Of a stretch of 64,000 nt of DNA, positions 1 through 9,639 are shown one piece after another. The stretch spans positions 124,001-188,000 of the forward strand of contig NZ_JAGZ01000002.1 of assembly GCF_000526915.1 (NCBI RefSeq), in the 5' to 3' direction. The notes below the pieces were generated by a model that had not been told where the DNA came from, did no database searches, and worked only from the letters and a program-made list of their open reading frames with translations. The translations under genes were made by a program, and so were the position numbers. Origin of the DNA: Mycobacterium genavense ATCC 51234. Lineage in GTDB: Bacteria; Actinomycetota; Actinomycetes; Mycobacteriales; Mycobacteriaceae. How positions within the stretch are numbered: the stretch's first letter is position 1; every line of letters begins with the position of its first letter.

Positions 1-548
1 GACACCGCGGACAGCGACAGCACCGGGTGCTGCCGGATCACCGCAAGCGCACTTTTGCCCGGACCGGGTCGATCTCTTTGCCCGCCATGGCTAAAGAATG
101 CCACCCGGCAACCGCAATGCAAGCAATTGCGCGGTTTTGCCCGGCCCTCGGCGCAGCGGCATTCGCGATACAGGCTATTGATCAAGCTAACGGTAATGGG
201 CCGAATAGGGCCTCGCCACCAGCCGGTAATTGCCCGTTTTCCGGCATCGGAAATTCACTCGACAGCTCCGAGAAATTCACTCCAAACCGCGATGGGCCGC
301 TGCACGGCTTGGGATTTTTATGGCGTTCAGTTAGCAAAGGTGGCCCCGAATGCCATGTGCGCACGCCCCACCGACGATTCGGTGACTGCGACGCTAGCTT
401 AGCGTCCCGCGCCGGTCACCCAAACAACTGCCGCACAGACCGTTTGCTTCTGAATCCGCAAATCGACTGTCCCAGAACACGACAACGGCATCGACCGCCG
501 ATTGCCGTGCGATTCGTCGCGGTTTACCAACGAAGGAGCTGGCACACA
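1..548. other. Leading region without a convincing gene
   Basis: I see no supported gene here. Reading frames are open on both strands, but none has a recognisable product. The frame that runs into the first PPE gene has an implausible composition before the PPE start. The first 60 bases read on the minus strand could be the edge of a gene lying outside the window, with too little sequence to tell. The last 100 bases should hold the promoter and 5' leader of the PPE gene; a clear AAGGAG Shine-Dalgarno lies at 533-538. Confidence 0.5.
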
Positions 549-1691
549 ATGGATTTCGCGTTTCTGCCGCCGGAAGTCAACTCGGCGAGGATGTACTGCG
601 GCCCGGAGTCGGGCCCGCTGCTGGCCGCTGCGGCCGGATGGGATTCGCTGGCTGTCGAGTTGACCACGGCCGCCGACAGCTATGAATCGGTGCTGTCGAA
701 CCTGACCAGTTTGGACTGGCAGGGTCCTGCGGCGGCTGCGATGGCGGCCACGGCCACGCCCTATGCGGATTGGCTCAGGCAGACCGCCCGGCTGGCGAAG
801 CAGGCGGCCAGGCAAGCCTGGGCGGTCGCGGCGGCGTACGAACAGGCGTGGACGTCCACGGTGCCCCCGGCAGCGATCGACGCCAATCGCACGCGGCAGA
901 GGTCGTTGATCGCAACGAATTACGCCGGACAAAATACCGCCGCGATCGCGGCGACCGAAGCCCAGTACGCCGATTTCTGGGCCCAGGACACCGCCGCGAT
1001 GTCGGGCTATGAAACTTCCTGCGCCGCGGCCACGGCGCAGTTGACGCCGTTCCCGTCCCCCGACCCGACCACCAACGCCGAGGCGCCAGCCGTGCAGAAG
1101 CCCGCGGTGGCCCGAGCCGTCACCGACGCCGCCGCAACGAATTTCGACTCAACAGGCGCTGTCTGCGGTCGGCCAGACGGGATGGTTGACCGAGAATGGA
1201 TTCGTCCCCAGCGATTTCACCGCGCTCGACGGCATCCTGGCGGGCTACGGCGCGATCAACTCGACCTACAACTTGGAAAGCTTCGCCACCGGAATTATCG
1301 CGGCCGAGAGCAATTTGGGTCTGCTGCCCGGCGTCGGCGCTGCGGCGGCGGCGCCGGTCGTGGCCCCCGCCGCACTCAGTGGGGCCACCGAAGGAACCGC
1401 CGTCGCCGCGAGCCTTGCCGGCGGCGCGGGGCTGGGTAACGTCAGCGCGTCCCTTGGCGGCGCCGGCTCGATCAAGCCGATGTCAGTGCCGGCGAGCTGG
1501 TGCCCACCGTCGACCGCCCCGGTCCCGCGATTTGAACCACTGGGCATGGTGGCGATCCCGGGAACCGAAGAAGCCGCCGAGTATCCGGGCTATCCCGGGA
1601 TGCCGGGGCGGCCGTCTCCAAGGGCTCGGCCCCCGGGCCGAAATACGGCATGCGGCCCACCGTGATGTCGCGCCCACTCGCGGGCGGGTGA
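549..1691 (+). CDS. PPE family protein, SVP subgroup (PPE50/PPE51-like), frameshifted twice
   Basis: Mycobacterial PPE proteins are type VII (ESX) substrates, usually exported to the cell envelope; those of this clade have been linked to outer-membrane solute uptake. The ATG at 549 follows AAGGAG by 10 bases and begins [15 protein letters not shown], with the Pro-Pro-Glu signature at residues 8-10. The PPE domain fills about residues 1-175. Further on is the SVP-subgroup motif [14 protein letters not shown]. Two frame breaks interrupt it: near 1150 (after AAATNF, resuming [13 protein letters not shown]) and near 1605 (after PGYPGMPG, resuming [18 protein letters not shown]). The two shifts cancel and the natural stop is TGA at 1689. 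The corrected protein is about 380 residues. Position next to hisN matches Rv3135/Rv3136 in M. tuberculosis. No PE partner is adjacent. Confidence 0.85.
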
Positions 1692-1731
1692 TGCCCGCCG
1701 CTGCCGACGTTGCGTGCATCGGGCCTGTGAG

Positions 1732-2828
1732 ATGGTGGATTTCGTTCTTTTGCCGCCAGAGATCAACTCTGCGCGGATGTACAGCGGGCCGGGCGCGGGC
1801 CCGCTCCTCGCCGCCGCCGCAAGCTGGGAGGCGCTGTCCGCGGAGCTGCACAACACCGCCGAGAGCTGCGGGTCGGTGCTGTCCGGTCTGACCAGGCTGC
1901 ACTGGCGAGGTCCTGCGGCACAATCGATGTCGACCACGGCCGCACGCTATGCGACATGGCTGGCATGCACCGCCGAGCAGGCAAGGCAGACGGCCGGGCA
2001 GGCGCGAGCCGCGGCCGCGGCCTACGAACTGGCCCGTGCGATGACGGTGCCCCCGGCGGCGGTGACGGCCAATCGCGCCCAGCTGGCTGTGTTGGTAGCA
2101 ACCAACTTCTTCGGCCAGAACACCGCGGCGATCGCGGCCACCGAGGCACAGTACGCCGAGTATTGGCCCAGGACGCCACCGCGATGTATGGCTACGCGAC
2201 GTCATCGGCGGCCACGACGCGGTTGACGCCGTTTTCTTCGCCGCGTCCGACCACCAACCAAGACGCGGCGGCCAGTCAAGACGCGGCGGTTAGCGGCGCA
2301 GCGTCAAACCTGTTGGCGCAGAACACTTCTGGCGCTGACGCGTCAACGAACAGCGTGTCCGCTCCGGCCGGCTTCGACTTCACTGACGGCGCCCTGGCCC
2401 TCTTTGCCTCGACGGACAACATGGCGAGCCTGGAGTCCTTCCCTCAGGACATCATCGCAGCCTGCCGCTGCGCGGGCGTGTTGCCCGGCTCGTGCGCGCT
2501 GCCCGCCGTGAGCGCTCCACTGCCCGCAACCGCCACGGCCGCGCCTAACGTCGGCCGCGGGCTGGGCAGTGTATCCGCGACTCTCGGCGGCGCCGGTTCG
2601 ATCGGCTCGATGTCCGTGCCGACCGGCTGGGCCGGGGCGGCAACCGGTCCCGCCGCCGTGCTGCCAAGCCCGGGTTCGCCGACCCTCGCGGCCACCGGCG
2701 AACTGGTCAGTAGCGGTTACGGGCTGCCGGGCGTCCCGGGAATGCGGCCGGCCCACCGCGCCACGCTGTTGGTCCCGCGGTACGGCGTTCGGGTCAGGGT
2801 GCTGCCACCCGCGCCGGCGACATGGTGA
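1732..2828 (+). CDS. PPE family protein, SVP subgroup (PPE51-like), frameshifted
   Basis: Second PPE-SVP gene, 40 bases after the first and in the same direction, so probably a tandem duplicate. It starts [20 protein letters not shown], carries the usual [18 protein letters not shown] helix near residue 140, and has the SVP motif as [14 protein letters not shown]. The C terminus [14 protein letters not shown] resembles the end of other SVP proteins. One frame break lies near 2165: AEYW should continue [14 protein letters not shown], and restoring one G in TGG-CCC does this. The total of 1097 bases fits one missing base (about 365 residues). An upstream in-frame GTG at 1714 exists, but homology starts at 1732. 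Role inferred from family: exported envelope protein. Confidence 0.82.
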
Positions 2829-2905
2829 CCCGAACGTCGTTACGCGTTACGCAAGCGACGGACGGCGCCGTCACGTTTCCCCGCCGACGAGGACCCGAAC
2901 ATCGG

Positions 2906-3226
2906 TCAGACCGCGGGCGGAGTGAACTTCCAGTTGTCGGGATTCTTCGAGGAATACACCACCTCGTGCAGTTCGCCCATGCGCGGCCACTGCTCGACGT
3001 CGACCGCCATCCGCCAGTAGACCGGGTACTCGTTGACGGTCGGTCCGTTGATCACACCGGCGATGGTGACGTATTGCTCGCCCGTGGTGTCCGGTCGCGG
3101 GCTCACCCCGGTCACCAACAGTGTGCCGCTCAGCAGCTCGCCGCGCGGGCCGCGCGGGATGAACCGCTGGGCAATCAATCCGCCCAACACCGCGACGAGC
3201 AGAAGTAACAGAGCGAATTCCCACAC
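2906..3226 (-). CDS. Small membrane-anchored conserved hypothetical protein
   Basis: A 106-residue protein if started at the GTG at 3226, which places one hydrophobic helix (WEFALLLLLVAVLGGLIA) at the very N terminus with the rest outside or inside as a soluble domain. The soluble part reads GVSPRPDTTGEQYVTIAGV, then VYWRMAVDVEQWPRMGEL and ends NPDNWKFTPPAV. I do not recognise the family; it looks like a mycobacterial conserved hypothetical protein with a small beta-rich domain. A longer form from 3325 is possible, but its extra N terminus is Arg-rich and unconvincing. It is convergent with the PPE genes and divergent from the flavin-reductase-like gene, so it likely has its own promoter in the 3227-3344 gap. 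Confidence 0.6.
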   Translation of the reverse strand: MWEFALLLLLVAVLGGLIAQRFIPRGPRGELLSGTLLVTGVSPRPDTTGEQYVTIAGVINGPTVNEYPVYWRMAVDVEQWPRMGELHEVVYSSKNPDNWKFTPPAV

Positions 3227-3344
3227 GTCGCCATCGTAGGACGGCCGGCGCAGTGTTCGGCCGAATTGACCTAGGACCCTACAGTCGTACTCGAATTCAC
3301 CGTAGCGTCGTGGATACTGGTGCACCGACGGAAAGGTGAGGTCG

Positions 3345-3773
3345 ATGACGGATGAGCCCGCGGTCGTCTTGTCGGAAGACGAGAGCTGGCGCAGGTTGGG
3401 TGGCGTCGCCCTGGGCCGGCTGGTGACCAGTTTCGCGGGTGAGCCGGAGATCTTCCCGGTGAACTACGCGGTGCAGAACCGCACGGTGCTGTTTCGGACC
3501 GCCGAGGGCACCAAGCTGTTTTCCGCCGTGGGTCACAGCGTCGTGCTGTTCGAGGCCGACGACCACGACGTCGCGCAGGGCTGGAGCGTGATCGTCCGCG
3601 GCCGCGCAAAGCTGCTGCAGACGGCGGCGGAGATCGAAGAAGCCGAGCGCGCCGAGCTGATGCCGTGGACCGCGACGGTCAAGAAGCATTACGTCCGGGT
3701 GATCCCCATCGATATCACCGGTCGCCACTTCACCTTCGGCCCGGAACCCGACCCGAACGCGAGCTTTGCCTGA
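3345..3773 (+). CDS. Pyridoxamine 5'-phosphate oxidase-like flavin-binding protein (Rv3129-like)
   Basis: A 142-residue split-barrel protein of the pyridoxamine-phosphate-oxidase-like superfamily, whose members bind FMN, F420 or haem and mostly act as small reductases. Visible family features are RRLGGVALGRLVTSF at the N terminus, VNYAVQNRTVLFRTAEGTK (the strand-turn that normally binds flavin phosphate) and GWSVIVRGRAKLL. The ATG at 3345 has a GGAAAGG Shine-Dalgarno 8 bases upstream; a GTG at 3336 is less good. In M. tuberculosis a similar gene (Rv3129) lies next to tgs1 in the DosR regulon, and here it is also close to tgs1 but faces it. Substrate unknown. Confidence 0.75.
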   Translation: MTDEPAVVLSEDESWRRLGGVALGRLVTSFAGEPEIFPVNYAVQNRTVLFRTAEGTKLFSAVGHSVVLFEADDHDVAQGWSVIVRGRAKLLQTAAEIEEAERAELMPWTATVKKHYVRVIPIDITGRHFTFGPEPDPNASFA

Positions 3774-3778
3774 CCCGG

Positions 3779-4189
3779 TCAGCTCGCGAGCAGCGCGTCG
3801 AGTTCGTCGGCGTCCACCCCGGTCAGGCGCCGGTGCATCGCCCACGCGATCCGGGCGGCCTGCACTTTGGCCCGCTCGGCCGCCGGCCCGCGATACATCT
3901 CGTCGACGGTGGCGCGCCAGATGGTCAGCCAACGCACGAAGTGCTTGCTGGACAACGGGGTTCGTTGGTGTATGACGCGGTGTACCGTGAGCGCGCTGCC
4001 TCGGTAGCGGCCGGCGCGGAAGAGTACGGTCTCCCAGAAGTCGCACATGATCGGGATGTGGTTGTCCAACCCTTCGGACCGCAACTCGGCGAAGGGCTCG
4101 ATCAAAACGTCGTCGGTCAGCGCCCGGTTGTAGAAGCGTCGCAACAGCGCCTCGACGTCGGCGCAGTCGACCAGATCGTTCATCGTCAC
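3779..4189 (-). CDS. Group III truncated haemoglobin
   Basis: A 136-residue globin of the truncated group III (P) type, a haem protein linked to oxygen and nitric oxide chemistry. Features seen: the B-helix Tyr in RRFYNRALTDD, the motif HRVIHQRTPLSSKHFVRWL whose His in SKHF is the expected proximal haem ligand, and the G/H helix segment TIWRATVDEMYRGPAAERAK typical of this group. The GTG start overlaps the tgs1 stop by four bases (GTGA), so it is translationally coupled behind tgs1; an ATG two codons later is the alternative. Co-transcription with tgs1 and its position facing a nitric oxide reductase suggest a role in hypoxia or nitrosative stress. Confidence 0.85.
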   Translation of the reverse strand: MTMNDLVDCADVEALLRRFYNRALTDDVLIEPFAELRSEGLDNHIPIMCDFWETVLFRAGRYRGSALTVHRVIHQRTPLSSKHFVRWLTIWRATVDEMYRGPAAERAKVQAARIAWAMHRRLTGVDADELDALLAS

Positions 4190-5574
4190 ACGACCAGGGA
4201 TAAGGGTCCGCGAGCGTAATGATCCTTTCGCCGTTTGCTGATGGCCACCAGGCGAGCCACCGCGGCTTCGATCCCGCGCGCCAGCTCGTCAACGTCGGCA
4301 ACCCGGTCGTAGTCCGCAAGGATTCCGATGAACAGATCGTCGGCATAGCTGAGCATTGCGACGCCGGTTCGCAATTGCATCGCGATCGGCGGAACCGGGA
4401 ACAAGGCCAGCACCTTTTTGCCCATCACTCGCAGGGCCCGGCGTGGCCCGGGAACATTCGTCGCCACCGTCACCACGCCGCGCTGCGGCAGCCGCGTCAG
4501 CAACCCGAGCGCCCACGCGGTGAACGCGAACGGGATGTGATTTGCCATGCACACCAACGCATTTCCGGCCTGTGCTTGTCCGCCGGCCTTCGACCTGTCC
4601 AGTCGCGAATGCACGATCCGCAGCCGCTGCACCGGGTTGTCTTCGTCGATCGGCAACTGCGGCAGCATCACCGAAACCCGGTTGTCGGTCTTGTCGAACG
4701 CATCGGCAGACCGCATCGACACCGGCACCAAGGTGCGCAACGAACCCGGCTGCAACCGTTCGCCGCGTTTGACCAACAGATTGCGATAGCTTTCCGTAAT
4801 CGCCGTCAGCGCAACGTCGTTGATGGTCACGTCGAACGTCGCGCACACGTGCTCGACATCGGCCAGGGAGACCCGTGCGCCGCTGTATCGACGCAATCCG
4901 CCGATCGGCCCGTTCAGCGAAGACGCCGCCGGACGCAGCAGGCCCAGCGCGATTTCCGTGGCGCCCTGAGCAACTCGCGCGGCAGCCGCGGCCACGGAGG
5001 TCGACATGTTCCACAGCCCGCCCACTATCGCGAGCGGATTCATCTCCGCTACAGGACGTTTTGCTTCCTTGCCAGCGCTGACGTGCCGGGCGAAACTGTC
5101 TCCGACGCCGTCGTCGGACAAGCCGGCAAGCATATGGGCGGCCGCGATCCCGTCGGCCATGCAGTGGTGGATCTTGGTCAGGATCGCCCATCGCCCCTCG
5201 GCGAGACCCTCGATGACCCAGATCTCCCATAGCGGTCGGGCCCGGTCCAGCCGCCTCGCCATCGAATCGGCGACCACCCCGAACAACTCCTGGTCGTCGC
5301 CGGGTTGCGGCAGTGCCACCCGCCGGATATGCCGGCCGATGTCGAAGTCGAGGTCATCCACCCATTGCGGAGCACCGAGGTCGAACGGCCGCGACCGCAA
5401 CCGCTGTCCAAACCGCGGGCAGGCGCGTATCCGCTCGGCGAATGCAGACATCAACGCGCTGTGCTCGGGGGCGGGGCCCTCGATGACCGCGAGGCCGCGG
5501 ATGGCCAGGCTGACCCGTGGATCGGCGTTTTCGGCTTTGAGGAAACCGGCATCTAGCGTGGTCAAGCGGTTCAT
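4186..5574 (-). CDS. tgs1: Triacylglycerol synthase (wax ester/diacylglycerol acyltransferase)
   Basis: A 462-residue WS/DGAT enzyme that joins fatty acyl-CoA to diacylglycerol to make storage triacylglycerol. It starts MNRLTTLDAGFLKAE and ends GPLSLVV, both as I recall for M. tuberculosis Tgs1 (Rv3130c, 463 residues). The catalytic HHxxxDG motif is present as HHCMADG near residue 140, preceded by RPLWEIWVIEGL, and the second family motif appears as VATNVPGPRR. In M. tuberculosis tgs1 is the main triacylglycerol synthase of the hypoxic DosR response. Here a DosR-like box lies 77 bases upstream of the start, and a truncated globin is coupled to its 3' end. Reading frame intact. Confidence 0.93.
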   Translation of the reverse strand: MNRLTTLDAGFLKAENADPRVSLAIRGLAVIEGPAPEHSALMSAFAERIRACPRFGQRLRSRPFDLGAPQWVDDLDFDIGRHIRRVALPQPGDDQELFGVVADSMARRLDRARPLWEIWVIEGLAEGRWAILTKIHHCMADGIAAAHMLAGLSDDGVGDSFARHVSAGKEAKRPVAEMNPLAIVGGLWNMSTSVAAAAARVAQGATEIALGLLRPAASSLNGPIGGLRRYSGARVSLADVEHVCATFDVTINDVALTAITESYRNLLVKRGERLQPGSLRTLVPVSMRSADAFDKTDNRVSVMLPQLPIDEDNPVQRLRIVHSRLDRSKAGGQAQAGNALVCMANHIPFAFTAWALGLLTRLPQRGVVTVATNVPGPRRALRVMGKKVLALFPVPPIAMQLRTGVAMLSYADDLFIGILADYDRVADVDELARGIEAAVARLVAISKRRKDHYARGPLSLVV

Positions 5575-5650
5575 GATGTGCGACCTTCCGAGCTACCGAG
5601 GATTATCTGCAACCCACAGTTACATGATCCTGCCGGGCGCCCCTGCCGCG

Positions 5651-5670
5651 TTAGGGCCGAAAGTCCCTTC
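5651..5670. promoter_or_regulatory. DosR-like box between tgs1 and the nitric oxide reductase
   Basis: The 20-base sequence TTAGGGCCGAAAGTCCCTTC matches the DosR consensus TTSGGGACTWWAGTCCCSAA at 14 positions by eye, including the core GGG and AAAGTCCC. It sits 77 bases upstream of tgs1 and about 210 bases upstream of the reductase start, in the shared divergent region. A weaker match lies at 5739-5758. The known dependence of tgs1 on DosR in M. tuberculosis supports the reading. The dosR gene itself is not in this window. Confidence 0.65.
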
Positions 5671-5879
5671 ATCACCGCGCCTCGATTCCGTACGGTGTGG
5701 CCCCGAAGCCCGTGTCCCCCACTGGTATTGGCAACGCGTGGGTGCCATTGCTCCCCGTCATTCAAATTCGGCGGCCAATACTGTTGCCTCCGCGAAAGAA
5801 GGCGCATTGGATGTTCATGTGGCGTCGCCACGCGATCGAAGCCGGAACACAGCCCTCGTCCGACAGGAAGGTCGTCGAA

Positions 5880-8188
5880 ATGGCCATTGACCAAAGCGTC
5901 CAACAGAGCTCGCCGCAACCCCTGATCGGAAAGGGCTGGCTGCAGGGCGTTGCATTGGTCATGATCTTCGGTTTTCTCGTGATGGGCATCCTGGCCTATC
6001 GCACCTACACCGCGGCAATGCCCATGCCGGACAAAGTGGTCAGCGAATCGGGCCAGTTGTTGTTCACCGGTGACGACATCACCCGGGGCCAGGAACTGTT
6101 TCAGTCCCGCGGCCTGATGCAGTACGGGTCGATGCTGGGGCATGGCGCCTACCTGGGGCCCGACTACACCGCCGAATACCTGCGCATGGCAACCAATGAC
6201 GTCGCCGACCAACTGCGCGGGCAGGGGGTAACCGATCCGCGCGATCGAGTGGTCACCGAATTCCGAACGAACCGCTACAACGCCGACACCAGGACATTGG
6301 TGTTCACCGACCGTCAGGCCGCGGCGTTCGAGCATATCCAGAGCCACTACGCCGCCTACTTCAGCGAGAACTCAACGAAATACGGGCTGCTGCCGCAGTT
6401 CATCACCGACAAGGCACAGATCCGCGACCTGACCGCATTCTATGCCTGGACGGCGTGGGCGGCGGCCGCCGAACGCCCCGGCCACAAGTACAGCTACACC
6501 AACAACTGGCCGGCCGAACCCCGGGTCGACAACGGTCCCACCGCCCCGGTGATCGTCTGGTCGGCGTTGTCGCTGATCGCGCTGTTGGGCGGCATCGGCG
6601 TGATGTTCGCCGTCTACGGGCGGTGGAGTCAGCAGATCGGCTGGCACAGCGCCGAGGCGTCCAATCTGTCCTTCCGCCAGCCCGGTGAGGTGAGCCTGAC
6701 GTCCGCGCAGCGGGCCTGCATCTGGTTTTTCGCGGTGGTGTCGGTGCTGTTCCTGGCGCAGACCCTGCTGGGCGCGGCCGCCGAGCACTATCGCGCCGAC
6801 TTGTCGACGTTCTTCGGTCTGGATCTGGCCCGGGTGCTGCCCTACAACCTGGCCCGCACCTGGCATCTCCAGCTGGCGTTGTTCTGGACCGCCGCGGCAT
6901 TTCTCGCCGGCGGCATCTTCCTGGTGCCGTTCATCGCCCGTCGTGAACCGAAACGTCAGGGGCTGTTGGCGTATGTGCTGCTGGGTGCGGTCGCCGTGGT
7001 CGTGTTCGGCTCGCTGATCTGCGAGGCGCTGTCGATCTACGGGGTGATCCCCCGCGGCGGGCTGTTCTCGCAGCAATGGGAGTACCTCGATCTGCCGCGG
7101 CTCTGGCAGATCCTGTTGGTCCTCGGGTTGTTCGTGTGGATCGCGATTATCTGGCGTGGCATGCGTGCCCGACTCAAAGGCGAATCGAAGATGAACATGC
7201 CGTGGCTGTTCTTCTTCTCGGGGCTGGCGATCCCGGCGTTCTATGCCGTGGGGCTGCTGGCTGGCGTGAAACGCATTTCACGGTCGCCGACTTCTGGCGG
7301 TTCTGGGTGGTGCACCTGTGGGTCGAAGACTTTCTCGAGTTGTTCACCACGGTGATGGTGGCTTACATGTTCGTGCTGCTGGGCGTGGTGCGTGAACGAA
7401 TTGCGTTGGGCGTGATCTTCCTTGACGTCATCTTGTACTCGGCCGGTGGCGTCATCGGCACCATGCATCACCTCTACTTCTCGGGCACGCCGGTCGAGCA
7501 CATGGCGCTGGGCGCATTCTTCTCGGCGGCCGAGGTGATCCCGCTGACCTTCCTGACGGTCGAGGCGTGGGCGTTCCTGCAGCTGGGCGCGCGCCAGCAG
7601 TCGGGTGACGCGAACCCCTTCCCGCACCGCTGGGCGGTGATGTTCCTCGTCGCCGTCGGCTTCTGGAACTTCTTGAGGGCGGGCATCTTTGGGTTCTTGA
7701 TCAACCTGCCGGTGGTGTCCTACTACCAGATCGGGACCGCCCTGACCGCCAACCACGCGCACGCGGCGATGATGGGGGTTTACGGCATGCTCGCCGTCGG
7801 CCTGACGATGTTCGCGTTCCGCTATGTGATCCCGCCGGACAATTGGCCGGAGCGGCTGGCCCGAATCTCGTTCTGGTGCATGAACATCGGTCTGGCATGG
7901 ATGGTGTTCGCCACCCTGTTGCCGCTCGGTGTGCTGCAGCTTTATCACTCGGTCGGCGACGGGTACTTCGAGGCGCGGTCGCTGGGCTACATCACCAAGC
8001 CCGGCAACGCGGTCCTCGAATGGCTGCGCTTGCCCGGTGACGTCATCATGATCGTCGGCGGAGTTCTGCCCTTTGTCTGGATCGCGTGGACCGCGTTGCG
8101 CCACTTCCGTTCCGGTACGACGGCCGAGGAGTTGCCGGAGCACTCGCTCTACGCCGAGGTCGGTTCCATCGCGCCGGCGAAGGACTGA
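5880..8188 (+). CDS. norZ: Quinol-dependent nitric oxide reductase (qNOR), frameshifted
   Basis: Reduces nitric oxide to nitrous oxide with electrons from quinol, in the cell membrane. The corrected product is about 769 residues, the normal single-chain qNOR size. N-terminal helix VALVMIFGFLVMGILAY is followed by a large periplasmic domain, then the haem-copper-oxidase-like helices. Likely metal and haem ligands are visible in TWHLQLALFWTAAAFLAG, HLWVEDFLELF, GTMHHLYFSGTP and NHAHAAMMGVYGM. One base is missing near 7262: GLLAG should continue RETHFTVADFWRFWVVHLW. The ATG at 5880 follows AGGAAGG. The neighbouring globin and DosR box point to defence against host or denitrification-derived nitric oxide. 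norZ is the symbol often used for this form. Confidence 0.88.
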
Positions 8189-8190
8189 CG

Positions 8191-8814
8191 ATGCCACCGC
8201 CGGCCACGTCGGTGTGGCTGATCGCCGGGTATTCGCTGGCACTGGTGGCCATCGGATGGGGCTTCGACACCATGGCCCGGCACGCGTCGGCACGTGCGGC
8301 GCGATGGCGCACAGGCCAATTCGTGTATCGGCCCGACCATGACGCGTGGGTGTGCCCGCAGGATCATTGGCTGTGGCCGAGCTCGTTCGATCCGAAACAC
8401 CGGGTGATGCGGTATCGCGCGTTGCCCGTCGTGTGCAACAGCTGCCCGGTCAAGGCAAGCTGCACGACATCGGAGCACGGTGAGATCAGTCGCGACGTCG
8501 ACCCCTGGCCGCATTCGGATGCCGGGCGCTTCCATCGCGGGATCGCTTGTTGCGTAGCCGCGTTGGGGGTGATCCTGCCGCTGGCAACCTTGGTCGCCAA
8601 CCATTCCCCGAGCGACCTGCTGGTCCTGACGGGAGCGATGCTGGTGGTGGTGGCGCTGGGTCTGCCCCTTGCCCGTCACCTGTGGAACACGCCGTCCAAC
8701 GCACCCGAACACCTGCCGCACCGCACCGCGATCGAGGACCAGGTGGCCGTCGCGATCGACCGGTATTCCACCCGCTGGGGCAGCTGGGAAGTCAACAAGG
8801 AGAAGGCAAAGTGA
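8191..8814 (+). CDS. Membrane protein with central Cys/His metal-knuckle domain
   Basis: A 207-residue protein of unknown function. One hydrophobic helix lies at residues 7-27 (VWLIAGYSLALVAIGWGF) and two near the C terminus (ACCVAALGVILPLATLVA and LVLTGAMLVVVALGLPLA). Between them is a soluble domain with CPQDHWLW, then CNSCPVKASCTTSEHG. The spacing resembles the zinc- or iron-binding knuckle of IS1182-type transposases (CPAG... then CxxCPLRxxCT), but no catalytic transposase domain is present. It begins two bases after the nitric oxide reductase stop and its stop overlaps the slipin start (GTGA), so the three genes form an operon. A redox-linked membrane accessory role is an inference. Confidence 0.6.
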   Translation: MPPPATSVWLIAGYSLALVAIGWGFDTMARHASARAARWRTGQFVYRPDHDAWVCPQDHWLWPSSFDPKHRVMRYRALPVVCNSCPVKASCTTSEHGEISRDVDPWPHSDAGRFHRGIACCVAALGVILPLATLVANHSPSDLLVLTGAMLVVVALGLPLARHLWNTPSNAPEHLPHRTAIEDQVAVAIDRYSTRWGSWEVNKEKAK

Positions 8815-9608
8815 CTGGAGTAGCGATTGCGGTTCTCGTCGCGCTGACCGTGGTGCTGATCGTCGTTGCGTGGTGGTCCCTGACGGTACTGCGCGAATCC
8901 GCGCGTGGGGTGGTGTTCCGGATGGGCCACGTCCGCCCCCTGTACCGGCCCGGCCTTTGGCTACTGATTCCGCTGGTGGACAAGATGATTCGGGTCGACC
9001 AGCGGTTGGTGACGTTGACCATTCCACCGCAGGAGCTGATCACCCGCGACAACCTCCCGGCCCGGGTGAACGCGGTCGTCATGTTCCAGGTGGTGGATCC
9101 GCTGAAGGCGATCCTGGCGGTGGAGAACTATGCGGTCGCCACCTCGCAGATCGCCCAGACGACACTGCGCTCGCTGCTGGGGCGCGCCGATCTCGACACG
9201 CTGCTGGCGCACCGCGAGGACCTCAACAGTGATCTGCGCACGATCATCGAGAAGATGACCGAACCCTGGGGTGTCGAGGTTCGGGTGGTGGAGATCAAGG
9301 ACGTCGAGATACCCGAGTCGATGCAGCGGGCGTTGACCCGCGAGGCCGAGGCCGAGCGTGAGCGCCGCGCGAAGGTCATCAACGCTCGCGGGGAACTGCA
9401 GGCCTCCGCGGAGCTGCGCGAGGCAGCCGAGACCCTGTCCAAGAGCCCCGCCTCATTGCAATTGCGGTATTTGCAAACGCTGTTGGAACTGGGCGCCGAC
9501 CAGAACTCGACGGTGGTGTTTCCCCTGCCGGTCGACATCATCACGCCGTTTCTGCGCAACCCCGACGCGTTGAAGGGCGTCGTCGACAACTTCAATCACC
9601 GGGGATGA
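8811..9608 (+). CDS. Slipin/stomatin family SPFH membrane protein
   Basis: A 265-residue SPFH (band 7) protein. The N-terminal helix [19 protein letters not shown] anchors it, followed by the stomatin core: [53 protein letters not shown] and [16 protein letters not shown]. The C-terminal coiled coil is rich in Glu, Arg and Ala ([20 protein letters not shown]). Such proteins oligomerise in membrane microdomains and often work with proteases or redox complexes. The GTG start overlaps the upstream stop by four bases. No NfeD partner is adjacent, unlike many bacterial stomatins. Its operon with qNOR suggests it organises or protects that complex; this is inferred. Confidence 0.85.
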   Translation: MTGVAIAVLVALTVVLIVVAWWSLTVLRESARGVVFRMGHVRPLYRPGLWLLIPLVDKMIRVDQRLVTLTIPPQELITRDNLPARVNAVVMFQVVDPLKAILAVENYAVATSQIAQTTLRSLLGRADLDTLLAHREDLNSDLRTIIEKMTEPWGVEVRVVEIKDVEIPESMQRALTREAEAERERRAKVINARGELQASAELREAAETLSKSPASLQLRYLQTLLELGADQNSTVVFPLPVDIITPFLRNPDALKGVVDNFNHRG

Positions 9609-9639
9609 CAGCCGCGGCACCGGCCGTAGGACTGCTGGC

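Noticed and set aside
8191..8814. Membrane protein gene as part of an insertion sequence
   Set aside because: The Cys knuckle resembles IS1182 transposases, but there is no DDE catalytic domain and no inverted repeats at the ends. The gene overlaps a slipin gene in an operon.
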